DNA of 64,000 nucleotides, taken from Carposina sasakii. Taxonomy: Eukaryota; Arthropoda; Insecta; Lepidoptera; Carposinidae. A program made the translations under genes and the position numbers. The first letter of the stretch is position 1. Each line of letters starts with the position of its first letter. The notes below the pieces were generated by a model. That model had not been told where the DNA came from and did not search any database. It was given only the letters and a program-made list of their open reading frames with translations. The stretch spans positions 372,001 through 436,000 of the forward strand of contig CP053152.1 in assembly GCA_014607495.2 (NCBI GenBank), in the 5' to 3' direction. This document shows positions 29,200 to 40,308 of the stretch, in pieces.

Positions 29200-30738
29200 G
29201 TAAGAAAATCCCTCAGGTGGAGAAACAAATACGCAGGACGCAGAGATACTTCTTAAAAGCTTATAAGATTTTTCGTTACACATACATATATAATCGTGGG
29301 TACAAGCATCAGGCTCTGATAATATCTCAAATGAAGCTCTGCTTGAAAAAAAAATATTATAACACCATTCCTAACAAAAATGTTCAATATTATCCTGAAA
29401 ACAGAAAAGATACCTAAACAGTGGACAGTATCCACTATTAAACTCCTGCACAAAAAAGGCGACAGAGACAATATTGGCAATCATAGGCCGATAAGTCTAA
29501 TGTCCAATGTGTATAAAATATTTTCCAAGATAATTTTAAGCCGTATTACCAAATCTTTGGACTTAAACCAACCAAGAGAGCGGGCAGGTTTCAGAAGCAA
29601 CTACTCTACAGTGGACCACATGCACGTAGCCAGACAGATAGCTGAAAAATACAAATAATATAACATCCAATATCACTGTTGCTTCGTGGACTACTGTAAA
29701 GCGTTTGATTCAATTGACCACTCAAAGATTTGGGAAGCATTGCGAAATCATGGTGTCGAGCACAAGTACATAAGGATAATTAAGAACATATACACACACA
29801 GGCACCACAGCAAAAATCAAAATGGAAAAGGAAGGCTGTGAAAAAAACATCCTAAGAGGAGTAAGACAGGGCGACCCTTTATCACCCAAACTCTTTACTG
29901 CAGTTCTAGAAGAGATATTCCGGAGATTAGATTGGATAAAAAATGGCCTAGATAAAGATGGTGTAAAACTAACACATCTGAGATACGCCGACGATATAGT
30001 AGTCTTTGCCAACACGGCAGAAGAATTACAGCAAATGCTAGTAGAAATTAATACAGCTAGTAAAGAGGTAGGGCTCTTGAACCTCCAGAAAATAAAAGCC
30101 ATGACCAATAGTATGGAATCCAAAGTGATAGAAGTAGATGACAACACCATTGTCTATGTATCCGAATATATATACTTAGGTCAATTAATATCCAACCATG
30201 ACTCAACAATAAAGGAAATAGACAGGAGAATAGGAAATGCATGGAAGAGATAATTATTGGTCCCTAAGGGAAGTTATGAAAAATAGCCAAACAAGCATGC
30301 ATATCAAGAGAAAACTCTTTAACACATGCATTCTACCAATCTTTACGTATGGCTGCCAAACATGGGCGCTCACCAAAGCACAGTGTAAAAGATTGAGTAT
30401 AACCCAGAGAGCCATGGAAATAAGTATCATACAGAAAAAAAGAATCGACAAAATAAGTAATAAGAACTTAAAGAGACAAAACAGGAATAGCTATACAAAA
30501 CAAGTGGAAGTGGGCAGGACATACTATGTCTAAGGGGAGTAGATAAATGGAGCAAAATTGTTACATTATGGCATCCTAGAGGCCATAAAAGAAATAGAGG
30601 TAGGCAACATAAAAGGTGGGCCGATGAAATAGAAGAGATGGCCGGAAAGACCAAAACATGGACCAGAATAGAGACGAATGGAAAAGGATGGGGGAGGCCT
30701 TTGCCCAAAGGCACACAGAAGCAGTTACTGTAGTTTAA
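29200..30738 (+). pseudogene. RTE-type LINE reverse transcriptase, 5'-truncated and broken
   Basis: Frames can be followed from GSDNISNEALL (with a frameshift at an A run near 29347-29355) into TPFLTKMFNIILK, then HRPISLMSNVYKI and RAGFRSNYST. A stop at 29656-29658 follows; beyond it come CKAFDSIDH and, in the next open piece from 29822, GVRQGDPLSPKLF and LRYADDIVVFA. The C-terminal part includes KLFNTCILPIFTYGCQTWA and ends MGEAFAQRHTEAVTVV with TAA at 30736-30738. An A-rich 3' region with (aaat)n follows at about 30780. GVRQGDPLSPKLF plus YADDIVVFA and the GEAFAQR end fit RTE-group LINEs. The endonuclease domain is missing. At least three lesions show it is dead. Confidence 0.8.
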
Positions 30739-30804
30739 GAAATAAAAAGAAAAAAACAGTACATAATTTTAATATGTTTCTGATAAATAAATAAATAAAT
30801 GAGA

Positions 30805-31025
30805 ATATAATAGAACCACATGGTGTCACTTCTGACCAATTTTGAGGGTATAGTTGAGATGTAAAAGTTCGGTTAGTAGTGACAGGTGGTCAGCCCAACG
30901 CCTACAAAACACCAACACCCTCTTGTCCCTCTACTGACTTGTACAGTATGCCCGGGAAGAGAAGCAGCTGTAGTATTATACGTTTATTTTTTACTCCCAG
31001 AGCAGCATAGAAGATATTTTTAGTT
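30805..31025 (+). mobile_element. SINE-C copy, 5'-truncated
   Basis: Starts within atagaaccacatggtgtcac, then agtagtgacaggtggtcagc, gtccctctactgacttgtac, cccgggaagagaagcagctg and cagagcagcatagaagatat. It shows the 3' half missing from 10038-10205. Confidence 0.65.
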
Positions 31026-31289
31026 AGAAACATACAATCACGCCTGTGATTAGTATAGTAGTATATGATTAGTAAGGTAGACCACGAAGGGCCTTTTTAC
31101 CCGACTGCGCGACACAAAGGAGTGGTATTGTTACACGATGCGTAAAAAAAATTTCGCTATCTGATAAATATGCACTTTGCGTGTGAATTATGTAGGTATG
31201 TGTGCGCGTCTTTCAAGTTTTAGTCCATTATATTGTGATGACAATATACCTAAATTTTGGTTATGACTAAATGCAATTTGATATACGAA

Positions 31290-31495
31290 TCCGCGGACTC
31301 GAATACATCAGCTGCATATCTATCTGCGCATGTCATAAGAGTGCACTTCTCAGTAACGCTCCTGAGTGCCTACTCACAGACGATGATCAAGCAACTTGTC
31401 ACTGATCTTTTACATCTAGCCTGCTATGCGTGATTGGAGGATATCATTCGCGATCCCAAAGACTACATCCAATTTGGGAGCACAACAGTGTATGT
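31290..31495 (+). repeat. Dispersed repeat R-J
   Basis: Reads tcgaatacatcagctgcata, aacgctcctgagtgcctact, caacttgtcactgatctttt and ggaggatatcattcg. Same order as 17200-17365. Confidence 0.55.
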
Positions 31496-32050
31496 ATATA
31501 TGTATGCAAGAAATAAAAAATCGTAAAGTAGCAATAGAAAATACGAGTAGCCTCAGAATGTTACTTACGTACCTTTTATACATGTCATGATTTAAAAATA
31601 TCATCGTATTAAAGATATCACTAAATATTTGTAAACGATAACTTCGATAACGTCGATAACTTTTAAAATAGATATATCATTAATATCTTAACAAAAACAT
31701 TTAAGTTTGACCTCGGAACCTCGTGTAACATTCCTCAAACCTCTGTTTTTTCTTTGGGAAGCTGAAAAGTAAATGGTCTTGTTGACTCGTCTAGACAGTG
31801 TCTTTAAGATATCTCGTTCCGCCAACTGTGAGCGGTGACTTGAGTGTTGACAAAACACTGGATTTAAACGCTTTTAAAACGTCTTTTACACTTGAAAATA
31901 TCCAATATTAAAGATATAACCTTTATGATTGCACTTTTGTTATTTAAACATATATATTTTTCTTTCATTTGAGTAGTATTGTTGTTTCAAAATTCACCTC
32001 TCACCACTGACAATAAGTTACAGAAGTTTATCTTGTGAAAATTCTTATAG
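31496..32050. other. Unassigned AT-rich DNA
   Basis: Contains a short tandem cgataac motif at 31636-31665 (three units). No gene recognised. Confidence 0.4.
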
Positions 32051-32054
32051 AACA

Positions 32055-32230
32055 TTAGTGGACGACAGCGACTTTATCCGCAACCGTGACTTTGGACTGC
32101 AGAAAAAACAAAATGTCGAAATTATCCAGGATGTGTTAATCCAGGTCAATACTAAATTTTACTAAAAAGTAACAAATATCCATCCATCCATCCATCCATC
32201 CATACTTACAAACTTTCGCATTTAGTTAGT
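32055..32230 (+). repeat. Repeat R-I with (atcc)n tail
   Basis: A deleted copy: tagtggacgacagcgacttt, cagaaaaaacaaaatgtcga, then (atcc)n at 32178-32203 and acaaactttcgcatttag. The ccat repeat followed by acaaactttcgc is the usual 3' end, also seen at 47530-47590. Confidence 0.6.
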
Positions 32231-32804
32231 AAGATTTGTATACACGCCTTAAGGCGATCGTTCAATTTAATGTAGCAGTTATACGACCTCGTAACGCTTT
32301 TTAGGTTAGTGTTTTAACAATAACCTAGGAATCTAATAACGGTGTATATTAGCAACAAAGCCTTACGTTATTGCTCAATATTGTAGTCAAATTTTCAGGG
32401 TGTTGGTGACATTGAATAGAAAACTTCATTCTTAGTTGGTTTTTAGGTATATAACTATAATATATTTACATATAGTAGCGGTGATAACCCAGTGGTTAAG
32501 ACGTGCATCTTCCAAGCGGGAGTCGTAAGTTCGATCACAGTCAGGGGCCTGCACCAATGAATTTATTTCATGTACAGATTTTTTTTTTTTTTTCTTAATG
32601 TATTATCCGTGACGAACAGATAATTCATTAAAATTACAATCTAGCCTAATTAGACTAATAAGTAATTTTTATCTAACTTAAATTGCTAAACCGTGTAAAA
32701 CTAAGAACGTGTCCATCGGCACTTTTCTTATTGTCACTATTAAGGGGAAGTCACTTTGTTCACGTGTTCTTTAAAATTAGCACCCACTGCACTATATCAC
32801 TAAT

Positions 32805-35465
32805 TTAATGCACTAACTCAAAAGGTTTTGTCCTTATAGGCCTCCTGACTATGTCCGTGTTGTCAAGAAGCTGGATAGCCTCGACATTCACATGCTGGTG
32901 AAGCCTTTTTTCATGAGCTTCTGCGTATTTTTTTATAACTTTTACGACCATGTCCACTTTGAGGTCCCGATGGAGGTCGTCATTCCTTACATACCATGGC
33001 GCGTTTACAATGCCCCGAAGTACATTATTTTGAAATCTTTGTATCATCAGTGTATTGCTTTTTTTGGTACAGCCCCAAAGCTGAATACCATAAGTCCATA
33101 CAGGCATAAGGACTTGTTTGTATAAAAGTAGTTTGTTGTGTACCGATAACGAAGAATACTTCCCAAGTAACCAGTACATCTTCCTATAGCGAAGCTGTAA
33201 CTCGTCGCGTTTCTTTTTGACGTGGGCTTTCCAGCGAAGCTTTGCGTCCAGAGTCATGCCCAAATACTTGGCTGTGTTTTCGTATGGTATTATTTTGCCA
33301 TTTATTAATACTGGATTATAATTAAATCTCTTGTTTGTAAAGTCTATATGAACGGATTTGGATTCATTTAGCTTTATTCGCCATTTTTTTGTCCACTGGA
33401 ACAAGGTGTTGATGGCAGTTTGCACTTTTTCCACTGCTTCCGCATGAGTATTCGCCGTAGCCATTATAGCTGTGTCATCTGCGAATGTAGCAATGGTGCT
33501 GTTTTCTAAATGTGGGATATCACAGGTATATAGTAGATACAGGACCGAACCCAAAACACTACCTTGTGGTACTCCAGCTTTTATATGCTTTAGTTCTGAA
33601 TGTGCATCGTCTTGTCTTACTCGAAACATTCTTTGTGTTAAATAAGACTCTAAGATTTTTGCGAATTGCTTTGGTAGCATATTTCAAAACTTATGCATAA
33701 GTCCTATATGCCATACTTTATCGAATGCCTGCGCTACGTCCAAGAACACCGTGGAACAGACCTTCTTTTCTTCTAGGGTTTTTTCTATTAGACTAGTTAT
33801 TCTATGAACTTGATCTATAGTAGAGTGCTTTTTCCTAAAACCAAGTTGATAATCAGGGATCAGGTTTCTCTCTTCTAGAATAGGCTTTAAGCGTCTTAGA
33901 AATAACTTCTCAAATAATTTTGATAGAATGGGTAACAAGGAAATTGGTCTATATGATGCGGTTTCATGGGGGGGTTTTCCGGGCTTTGGCAACATAATAA
34001 CTTCAGCAACTTTCCATACGTCAGGCACGTGTTTAAGTCTAAACGTTGCATTGATGAGGTTAGTAAGTTTTACTATGGCTTTTCGTGAAAGATGTCGAAG
34101 GACTTCACCAGTAATTAGGTCATAGCCAGGAGATTTCTTCCGGTTCAGATATTTAATTTCGATTTGGACTTCTCTTGGTGTGACAAGTCTTATTTCTAGT
34201 TCATCATTAGATGTTTCCTCTAGCTCCAGGGCTTCTATGTTTTCATAATTCGGTTGAAAAATGTCTTCTAAATGCTCTGCAAATCTTTCTGCTTTCTGTT
34301 CACTGTTCATTGCCCACTGACCATCGGCTTTTTTAATCGGAGGGGTCTGTATTATAGGTTTTTTTAGTCCTTTTGTCGCTTTCCACAAGGAATAATCTGT
34401 AGTGCGATCACTTGTGAGTTCTTGGAGATAACTTTTCATATTTTCATCATGAAAATTCTGAATAGTCCGCCTTAGTCTTTTCGTGAGATTATTTAGCTTA
34501 CTTTTATCTGCCGGGAATCTTGTTTGTTGCCATTCCCGTCTCTGCTTTCTTTTTTGTGCTATAACTTTTCTTATATATGTTGGATAGCAGTTATTTTTAG
34601 TCCTTCTTTTGCTCTGAGGTGTATTTTTCCACGCACATTGTTGAATATCTGTGACAAATTTTCTTACATCTAGATCTAACTGCTGTGTGGTTTTCAGAGG
34701 GACTTTGAGATCGATTACAGTATCTAAATCTAATTTAAAGCTTTCCCAATCTGTGTTTTTATTGACAAGAGTAGGGCTACTTTTCTTCCTTATAATAGTC
34801 TCACTAAAAGTTAGCATTATTGGTGAGTGGTCTGAATTCATATCATAGCCTTCCTTGATGTGGATGTAGTTAGATGATATGTTTTTGTGGATAAAAAAGT
34901 CTATCAGGTCCGGTTTTCTGTTCCGATCAGTTGGCCAATATGTAGGTTTTCCTGTTGATATAACATTACATTTCATATCACGCAGTGCAACAAGTAATTC
35001 TTTACCTTTTGGGTTATTTAGTCTTGAACCCCAGTAGGTGTTTTTTGCATTGAAATCTCCTCCAAGAGTAAATCTATTACCTAAATTCTGCATAAAATTT
35101 TTATATCTATCTGACTTTATTTTATGTCTTGGTGGACAGTATATGGATGAGATAGTGAAAGAAAGACGTTTAGTTCTTATACATACGGCCATAGCCTGTA
35201 TATCCTCTTCTTCATATTTAAATTGCTCATAGTGGCAGATGTTTTCTTTTATAATTACTGTGCTACCTCCTCTTGCAGTATTATTGGGATGTAGGGCATG
35301 ATAAGCTTTGTAGCCTTTTATTTTGATGTAAGATTCTCTAGTGAAGTGTGACTCAGATATAAGGCACACATCAATATTTTCCATATTTAGGACCACCTCT
35401 AACTCGTTTTTATGATTACAGAGCCCATTTGCATTCCATGCCATAATATTTAGTGTGTTAGACAT
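32805..35465 (-). pseudogene. Jockey ORF2: AP endonuclease plus reverse transcriptase, one internal stop
   Basis: The frame runs 887 codons with a single TGA at 33684-33686. The N-terminal APE-type endonuclease (about residues 1-225) shows MAWNANGL, ISESHF, GGDFNAKNTYWGS and SDHSPIMLTF. Reverse transcriptase begins near 440 with SYRPISLLPILSKLFE, QLGFRKKHST and FLDVAQAFDKVWH. After the stop it continues with GVPQGSVLGSVLYLLY, the catalytic TFADDTAI and the thumb KYLGMTLDAKLRWKAH. The stop falls between the palm motifs FLDV and FADD, so a truncated product would lack the catalytic aspartates. The start ATG overlaps the ORF1 stop (TAATG). Length is normal for Jockey ORF2. Confidence 0.88.
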
Positions 35466-36806
35466 TATTTTTGCTTTGGAGCAGCTTTATTCGTGGCGCT
35501 GCTTTCAAGTTTCATTAAACGTTCGTCAAACGATGTTAAAAGACCCAGGATTTTATTAATCTTATCGTCTATACTTATATTTGTAAGATTTGATTGTTGT
35601 GACTGTGTGGCTGTTGTAATTTGTTTAACTCCTTTTGTCTTTTGGGCAAAAGTTACAGTTTTACTTACATGACTATTCTCATAACTTTTCTTAGCGTTAT
35701 GATTATTTTTTGGAGCTGTAGTGGTTGATGGTGGTTTCACGTTTTTTTTTCATAGTGTTGTTTTTCATATTCTGAAGCTCTTTGGCTACAACACAGCCTC
35801 TGTAACTGGCTGGGTGAGGCTCGCCACAGTGGATACACTTTGGTTGCACTTCTGCTGGTTTCTTACAATCTCTCGTAAGATGTTTTCCCGTGCATTTCAC
35901 ACATCTAGGTTCTTTTGCACAGTATTTTTGTGTGTGGCCATATGCTTGACACCGTTTACATTGCGGTATCAATTTAGATGTTTTTATTGGCTGTATTTCG
36001 ACCTTGCAACCCAATATAGATTTAATATTATATATTTTGTTTATGTCCTCGTCTTTTCCGAACGCGAGCATAAACATGTTGAGACATTCTTTAGTTTTCC
36101 AGCTTAGCTTGTTAACAGCTTCCTGGATTTTGAAGCCTCTGGATGTCAAATCCTCAACTATTCTCTCTGGCAAGCATGAAGAATGCAGGTTTTTCGCCAT
36201 TACCCTAATTGGCCTGTCTTGCTTATTTTCATATGAGTGCCATAGACATTTTTTTTGTAGCAGCAGTTCAGTAATAGCTCTATACGAGTCGTCGTTGTTT
36301 GCGTTTATCTTAACGCTGTTACCATTCATCATTTTAATAATGAATGATTCTTTTTGTTGTGTTGTTAAAAGAAGGTCATAAAACTGTTGATAATTCATGA
36401 CATTTTCAACAACTATGGGCGGAGGTGATGGTACTTTTTTCACTATGGGTTGTTTAATTTGTTGTTCGCCAGAATTTTCCAGCTGTTGTTGAGGGGAAAG
36501 TGATTGATTTAGTTTTCTTTTCTTTCTGCTTTTTACTCGCACCCACTCAGTTTCTTTAGCAAGTTCCTCTTCGTCGGTCTCATACCTGACTGCGGAGGAA
36601 GATGCCTGGGATTCGTCACTTTGTTTTTTTGGAGCGGTTTGTTCCTGAACGACATTCAACTGTTGTTGTAGTTTTGTAACTTGACCTTCAAGGTCATGAA
36701 CTAGGCGTTCCAGATCAGTTCGAGCTGCCAATTGTTCCATGTACAATTTATATAGCAATTCTTCCGTTGGAGTTGTAATATTTATTTTAGTTTCAGTTGA
36801 AGCCAT
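35465..36806 (-). pseudogene. Jockey ORF1: gag-like nucleic-acid-binding protein, one frameshift
   Basis: Starts at ATG 36806. An N-terminal coiled-coil-like and polar region (about 20-60) is followed by a central domain of the PRE_C2HC type (about 195-265). Three zinc knuckles follow at about 276-333: CKRCQAYGHTQKYC, CVKCTGKHLTRDC and CIHCGEPHPASYRGC. At a run of nine A (about 35742-35750) the frame ends prematurely at 35703. One base out, reading continues for about 90 codons to the TAA that overlaps the ORF2 ATG. ORF1 proteins of this clade bind the element RNA and guide it to the nucleus (family knowledge). Confidence 0.85.
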
Positions 36807-37033
36807 TATAATTACTTTAAAGAGCTTCGCCTTAATAATTGTTTATGTTAGATCACACACACTGAATAAACATGATTCACTTTCGATATCTGGGTCATCG
36901 CGGTGACCGTGAATGGCTTGACGCGCGGATAGGCTGCAGCGTCAGCGCCTTTACGCGGGCACGTATTAGCTCGATAGCGTTAGCAAAACGACCGTTCTAA
37001 GCGAAAGACAATCGATCACTGAACCTTTTGATT
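36807..37033 (-). promoter_or_regulatory. Jockey 5' leader with presumed internal promoter
   Basis: About 227 bp, less AT-rich than its surroundings (for example gcgtcaagccattcacggtc on the minus strand). Full-length Jockey elements carry a downstream internal promoter in this region. No specific core motif could be assigned. Confidence 0.4.
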
Positions 37034-37242
37034 GATTTTAATGTTGTAAAATTGTCACTTAGCTCATGCCTCGGAAAGCACGTAAAACCGTTGGTCCTGC
37101 GCCTGATCTCTCTCCGGTCGTGTCGGCTTTCCGTCCCATCGGACTATGAGAGTAACGGAATAGAGAGTGCATCTGTGTTTGCGCACACACTTGTGCACTA
37201 TAATATCTCATACGTACCTGACCAATCTCCGTAAACACGACA

Positions 37243-37412
37243 CAAGGCTACTGCCACAGGGGGGTTTTGCCCATAGCAGTGTGATTTTCGGACTATGTTG
37301 TCAGCACGGGAGGCGCTGCAACCCACCTCCCGGAAACCCTTAATCGCCTCGTACGATACGCACGGGCAGGCATGGGGTAGTACAAACTCTACTCTGCCGG
37401 CAACACGCGGCG
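37243..37412 (-). mobile_element. SINE-Z copy without LINE-like tail
   Basis: On minus: ccgcgtgttgccggcagagt, gtacgaggcgattaagggtt, tccgggaggtgggttgcag and acaacatagtccgaaaatca. It ends at aagcctt-type sequence before the coding-like tail. Confidence 0.6.
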
Positions 37413-37689
37413 CATGTTTCTAATTACGTCACTGTAAAGTTATTATTGCTTTGCGTCTACAACGGTTCCGTTTCGGATTCGTTCCAACTAGAGACTTTTC
37501 GAGAATTTCCCCCATCTTAGAGAGCTGAAACTTGGATGGTGTGTTCGTTGTATAACGCATGACGTAGAAATCCGATAAGGATGGATTTCTCGAAATTCCC
37601 ACGGGTACGTGAAAGTTTAGAATTCCCGTCATCTATTTCCCGCAAACAAAATCATTGACGACCGCTAGTTATCTATGCATTTATACAAT

Positions 37690-39390
37690 TATATTATACT
37701 AGTGACCCGCCCTCGCTTCGCTTCGGTACATATCCTCTAAAATTTGGAATTCCCGTTTGTCTCGTCCCCGTGAGAATTTCGGGAAATAAGTCCTCAGTGC
37801 TTACTTACACTCCCTACCGAATATACCTGTCATATTTCATCATTATGTATCAAGTGGTTTGCGTAAAAATTGGGAATTCCCGTTTGTCCCGTTCCCGTGG
37901 GAATTTCGGGAAATCCGTTCTTAGTGCTTCCTCGCACTCCTTAACGAATAGACATGCCCGATTTCTGCTTTATATTTATAGCGGTTTTCGTAAAAAATGA
38001 AATTCCCGTTTGTCCCGTTCAGGTGGAAATTTCGAGAAATCCGTTCTTTGTGCTCCCTAGCAGTCCCTATTCGGGAAATATGTTCTCAGTTCATTCTTAC
38101 ACTCCCTACCGAATATACCTGTCATATTTCATCTCTATATGTCATGTGGTTTTCGTAAAAACTTGAAATTCCTGTTTGTGCCGTTCCCATGGGAAGTTCT
38201 CAATGGTCTTTTACATCCCCTAACAAACCTAACAAACATACACACCAAATTTCATCTGTGTACGTAAAACGGTTTATTTTTATACTTATTGAATAAGCTT
38301 TGTTTTCTTTGTTTGTATTGAAATGATTTATTGTATTATTGAATTAATTTAGGAATGTAGTGCTAGCCTGTAAGTGACATATATATCAGAATATTTGCTC
38401 AAATAATGTTTTTAATAATGTGTGATATTTATGTTGTTGGCAAGCCTTATAAATAAATAAATAAAATAAATAAATAAAAGCTTTTGTTCCGGTACAGTGG
38501 AAATTTCGGTAAAAATTTGGAATTCTTGTCTGCTCCGTTTCCATGGGAATTTTGGGAAATCCGTTCTTAGCACTCTCTTTTACCTCCTAACGAACATAAA
38601 CACCAAAAGGGAGTGGGTGTAATTTAATGTGAAATTTAAAATTTATTTGTATACATGTGTCCGTTTCTTCGTGGGGTCATGTAGGTTTCGCAATGTTTTC
38701 GCAATTCTTTTTGATTTTGACTAATTTCACACTCGTTTTTGAAGATTTTCCCGACGTTTCCATTCATCATCGTTATCATCCATCATAAATTCAGAAATCA
38801 TCAGTACTAAAAACAATGGCTGTATGGATGCTGTATTTCTCGTGCTCTTTCTTCGAGATAAACCAAACAAAAAAAAAACAAATTTCAGCTGTCATGTTGT
38901 GTCATGTCATCTGTACGTCACAGAATAATAAATTTCCAGAACCCGTGATCACGCACACTTTTGAAGCAACTTTTTATTATGTCAAATTTTTACAACCTAT
39001 TTACTGTATCTAAAAAACTGATAATATTTATCGATTTGGCAACAATCGGCGGGTAAGATGAGTGATTTTGACTCGTTTTTGCTTCACTATGCGGAATACA
39101 TCTGTCCTTGATGACTCCTTCTGGGGACTTGTTATTCTATGGTGTACGAGTATGTCAAACTTATACCTCCATGCGTCAAATGGTAATTTTTTTGTATTTA
39201 ATTCATATTTATTCCACCCCACAGGAAATTATGCGAAACCTTATAGCCTATGTTCATCCAGGTCCAATAAGGATTCTAACGGTGAAAGAATTTTTGTAAT
39301 CGGTCCAGTAGTTTCGGTATTCGCTGCAAAAAAAACAAACAAACATACAAACAATCAAAGTTTACCTCTTTATAATATTAGTATAGATTT
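37690..39390 (+). repeat. Repeat R-H with internal tandem units, carrying an insertion
   Basis: Starts actagtgacccgccctcgct, then has four or more tandem units of about 126-165 bp, each opening with aattcccgtttgtcccgttc and ttcgggaaatccgttcttag and closing with cggttttcgtaaaaa (starts near 37747, 37873, 38001, 38165; a further partial unit at 38485-38610). The typical end, tcggtccagtagtttcggta then acaaacaatcaaagtttacc, lies at 39300-39390. The part 38611-39195 is less certain. A second, shorter copy is at 43826-44225. Confidence 0.55.
38305..38478 (+). mobile_element. Non-LTR retroelement 3' end inserted in R-H
   Basis: About 174 bp ending in ggcaagccttataaataaat and an (aaat)n tail. It is flanked by AGCTTTGTT (38296-38304) and AGCTTTTGTT (38479-38488), a near-perfect target duplication. 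No coding sequence. Severe 5' truncation is typical of LINE insertion. Confidence 0.65.
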
Positions 39391-39542
39391 ATATCTATAC
39401 TAAAAAATTATATATATAAATATAATAATATGTAATAATATATAAATATATTATACTGTTGCTACCTCCAACAACTCAGAGAACTTAGTAGATTAGTTTG
39501 TTGTATTGTTTATAAGTAAAAAATAAAACATAATAATAAACT

Positions 39543-39612
39543 CTTAGCTGGAATTGAACCCACACTGTCTGAGTACAAGATCGTCAAACCTAATGACCTG
39601 ATATCACTAAAC
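39543..39612 (-). mobile_element. tRNA-like SINE head
   Basis: On the minus strand gtgatatcaggtcattaggt (A-box region) and gtgggttcaattccagc (perfect B box GGTTCAATTCC) are spaced as in a tRNA. The acceptor stem does not pair, so it is a SINE or tRNA relic rather than a tRNA gene. Confidence 0.55.
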
Positions 39613-39727
39613 TTAATCATTTAAATCAGGTAAATCGAGCAAATCCGTGAACGGTAAAATCAGGGGAGTGTTAACAAAGACTTGCACTCCAATACACTTG
39701 AGTTGTCTCCACTTTGAATGGACGTTT

Positions 39728-39850
39728 TTTCACTAGATGACACGAATCGAACCCACGACCACTGCAAACCGTGCCAGTTTGCACGGGTTCGGTTCCCACT
39801 CGGGTGAATTTTTTTTTCCATTTCTTTATTGAAATAAATTTATAATATTA
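39728..39850 (-). mobile_element. SINE-K copy
   Basis: On the minus strand it ends with the tail ccatttctttatt in reverse order. Plus-strand landmarks are acacgaatcgaacccacgac, ttcccactcgggtgaatttt and ccatttctttattgaaataa. An internal gtttgcacgggttcggttcc suggests a small inverted duplication of the head. Confidence 0.5.
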
Positions 39851-39874
39851 AGGTATAGTATTGTGTCGGTTGGA

Positions 39875-39962
39875 TGCAGGCTGCTTCCGACCGCTCGGAA
39901 TGGAGGTTGTTGGGGGAAAGCCTATGTTCAGCAGTGGACTGCTCAAGGCTGGAAATGATGAT
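39875..39962 (+). pseudogene. LINE 3'-tail fragment, second type
   Basis: Reads gaccgctcggaatggaggtt, gttgggggaaagcctatgtt and cagcagtggactgctcaagg, then (gat)n. Same family as 10895-10965. Confidence 0.5.
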
Positions 39963-40125
39963 GATTGTATCTGAACGGAATTTGGTTTATGTATAGCAAC
40001 ATGTTGTGCGCATAGGACATACTATAGGGCGTTTTCACGTCGCGTGGTCATTTAGTAGCTCGTAGCATGCTACGGATGTCACTCGTAGCTAGCTACGAAT
40101 AGCTTCTAGCTGTCTTACTTTAAAA

Positions 40126-40300
40126 CAGAGGTTCCCAAACTTTTATTTCTCGTAGACCCATTTCAAAAGTTTACTGGTTCTGGTGGACCCCCTACAGGCC
40201 TACATCACATACAAATTAATTGTGAACCTCAATTTTTTCACGCCAACGTAGACCCCCGTCGAGTCTCCCGTAGACCCCTGGACCACTTTGGGAACCACTG
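40126..40300. mobile_element. hAT-type MITE, 175 bp, 8-bp target duplication
   Basis: Ends CAGAGGTTCCCAAACTTTTA and GGGAACCACTG are imperfect inverted repeats of the hAT kind. CTTTAAAA flanks both sides perfectly (40118-40125 and 40301-40308), the 8-bp duplication expected of hAT transposases. Non-coding. Confidence 0.88.
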
Positions 40301-40308
40301 CTTTAAAA

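Larger units (their letters stand above)
32583..37033 (-). mobile_element. Jockey-clade LINE, essentially full length, about 4.45 kb
   Basis: Order on the minus strand: about 227-bp 5' leader, ORF1 with gag-like zinc knuckles, ORF2 with endonuclease and reverse transcriptase, about 210-bp 3' region and a poly(A) tail (seen as T run 32583-32593). The split SINE-B on both sides and a GATTTT duplication define the ends. Two small lesions are present: an A-run frameshift in ORF1 and a TGA in ORF2. Both frames are otherwise open, so insertion is recent. Confidence 0.88.
32470..37235 (+). mobile_element. SINE-B copy split by the Jockey element
   Basis: The left part (32470-32582) has the tRNA-like head (gcggtgataacccagtggtt; B box aagttcgatcac) and reaches accaatgaatttatttcatg. 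The right part (37034-37235) resumes with gattttaatgttgtaaaatt, ttgtcacttagctcatgcct, cggaaagcacgtaaaaccgt and ctgaccaatctccgt. The uninterrupted relative at 58519-58780 shows these two parts joined as atttcagattttaatgttg. GATTTT is duplicated at 32577-32582 and about 37034-37039. Confidence 0.75.

Noticed and set aside
29722..30150. 142-codon minus-strand frame
   Set aside because: Antisense to the RTE-type reverse transcriptase, which has recognisable catalytic motifs on the plus strand.
32178..32203. (atcc)n as a CRISPR-like array
   Set aside because: It is the simple-repeat tail of R-I, with no spacers; the same tail occurs at 47530.
37747..38285. CRISPR-like direct repeats
   Set aside because: Unit length is over 120 bp without unique spacers; it is a tandem array inside a dispersed repeat.
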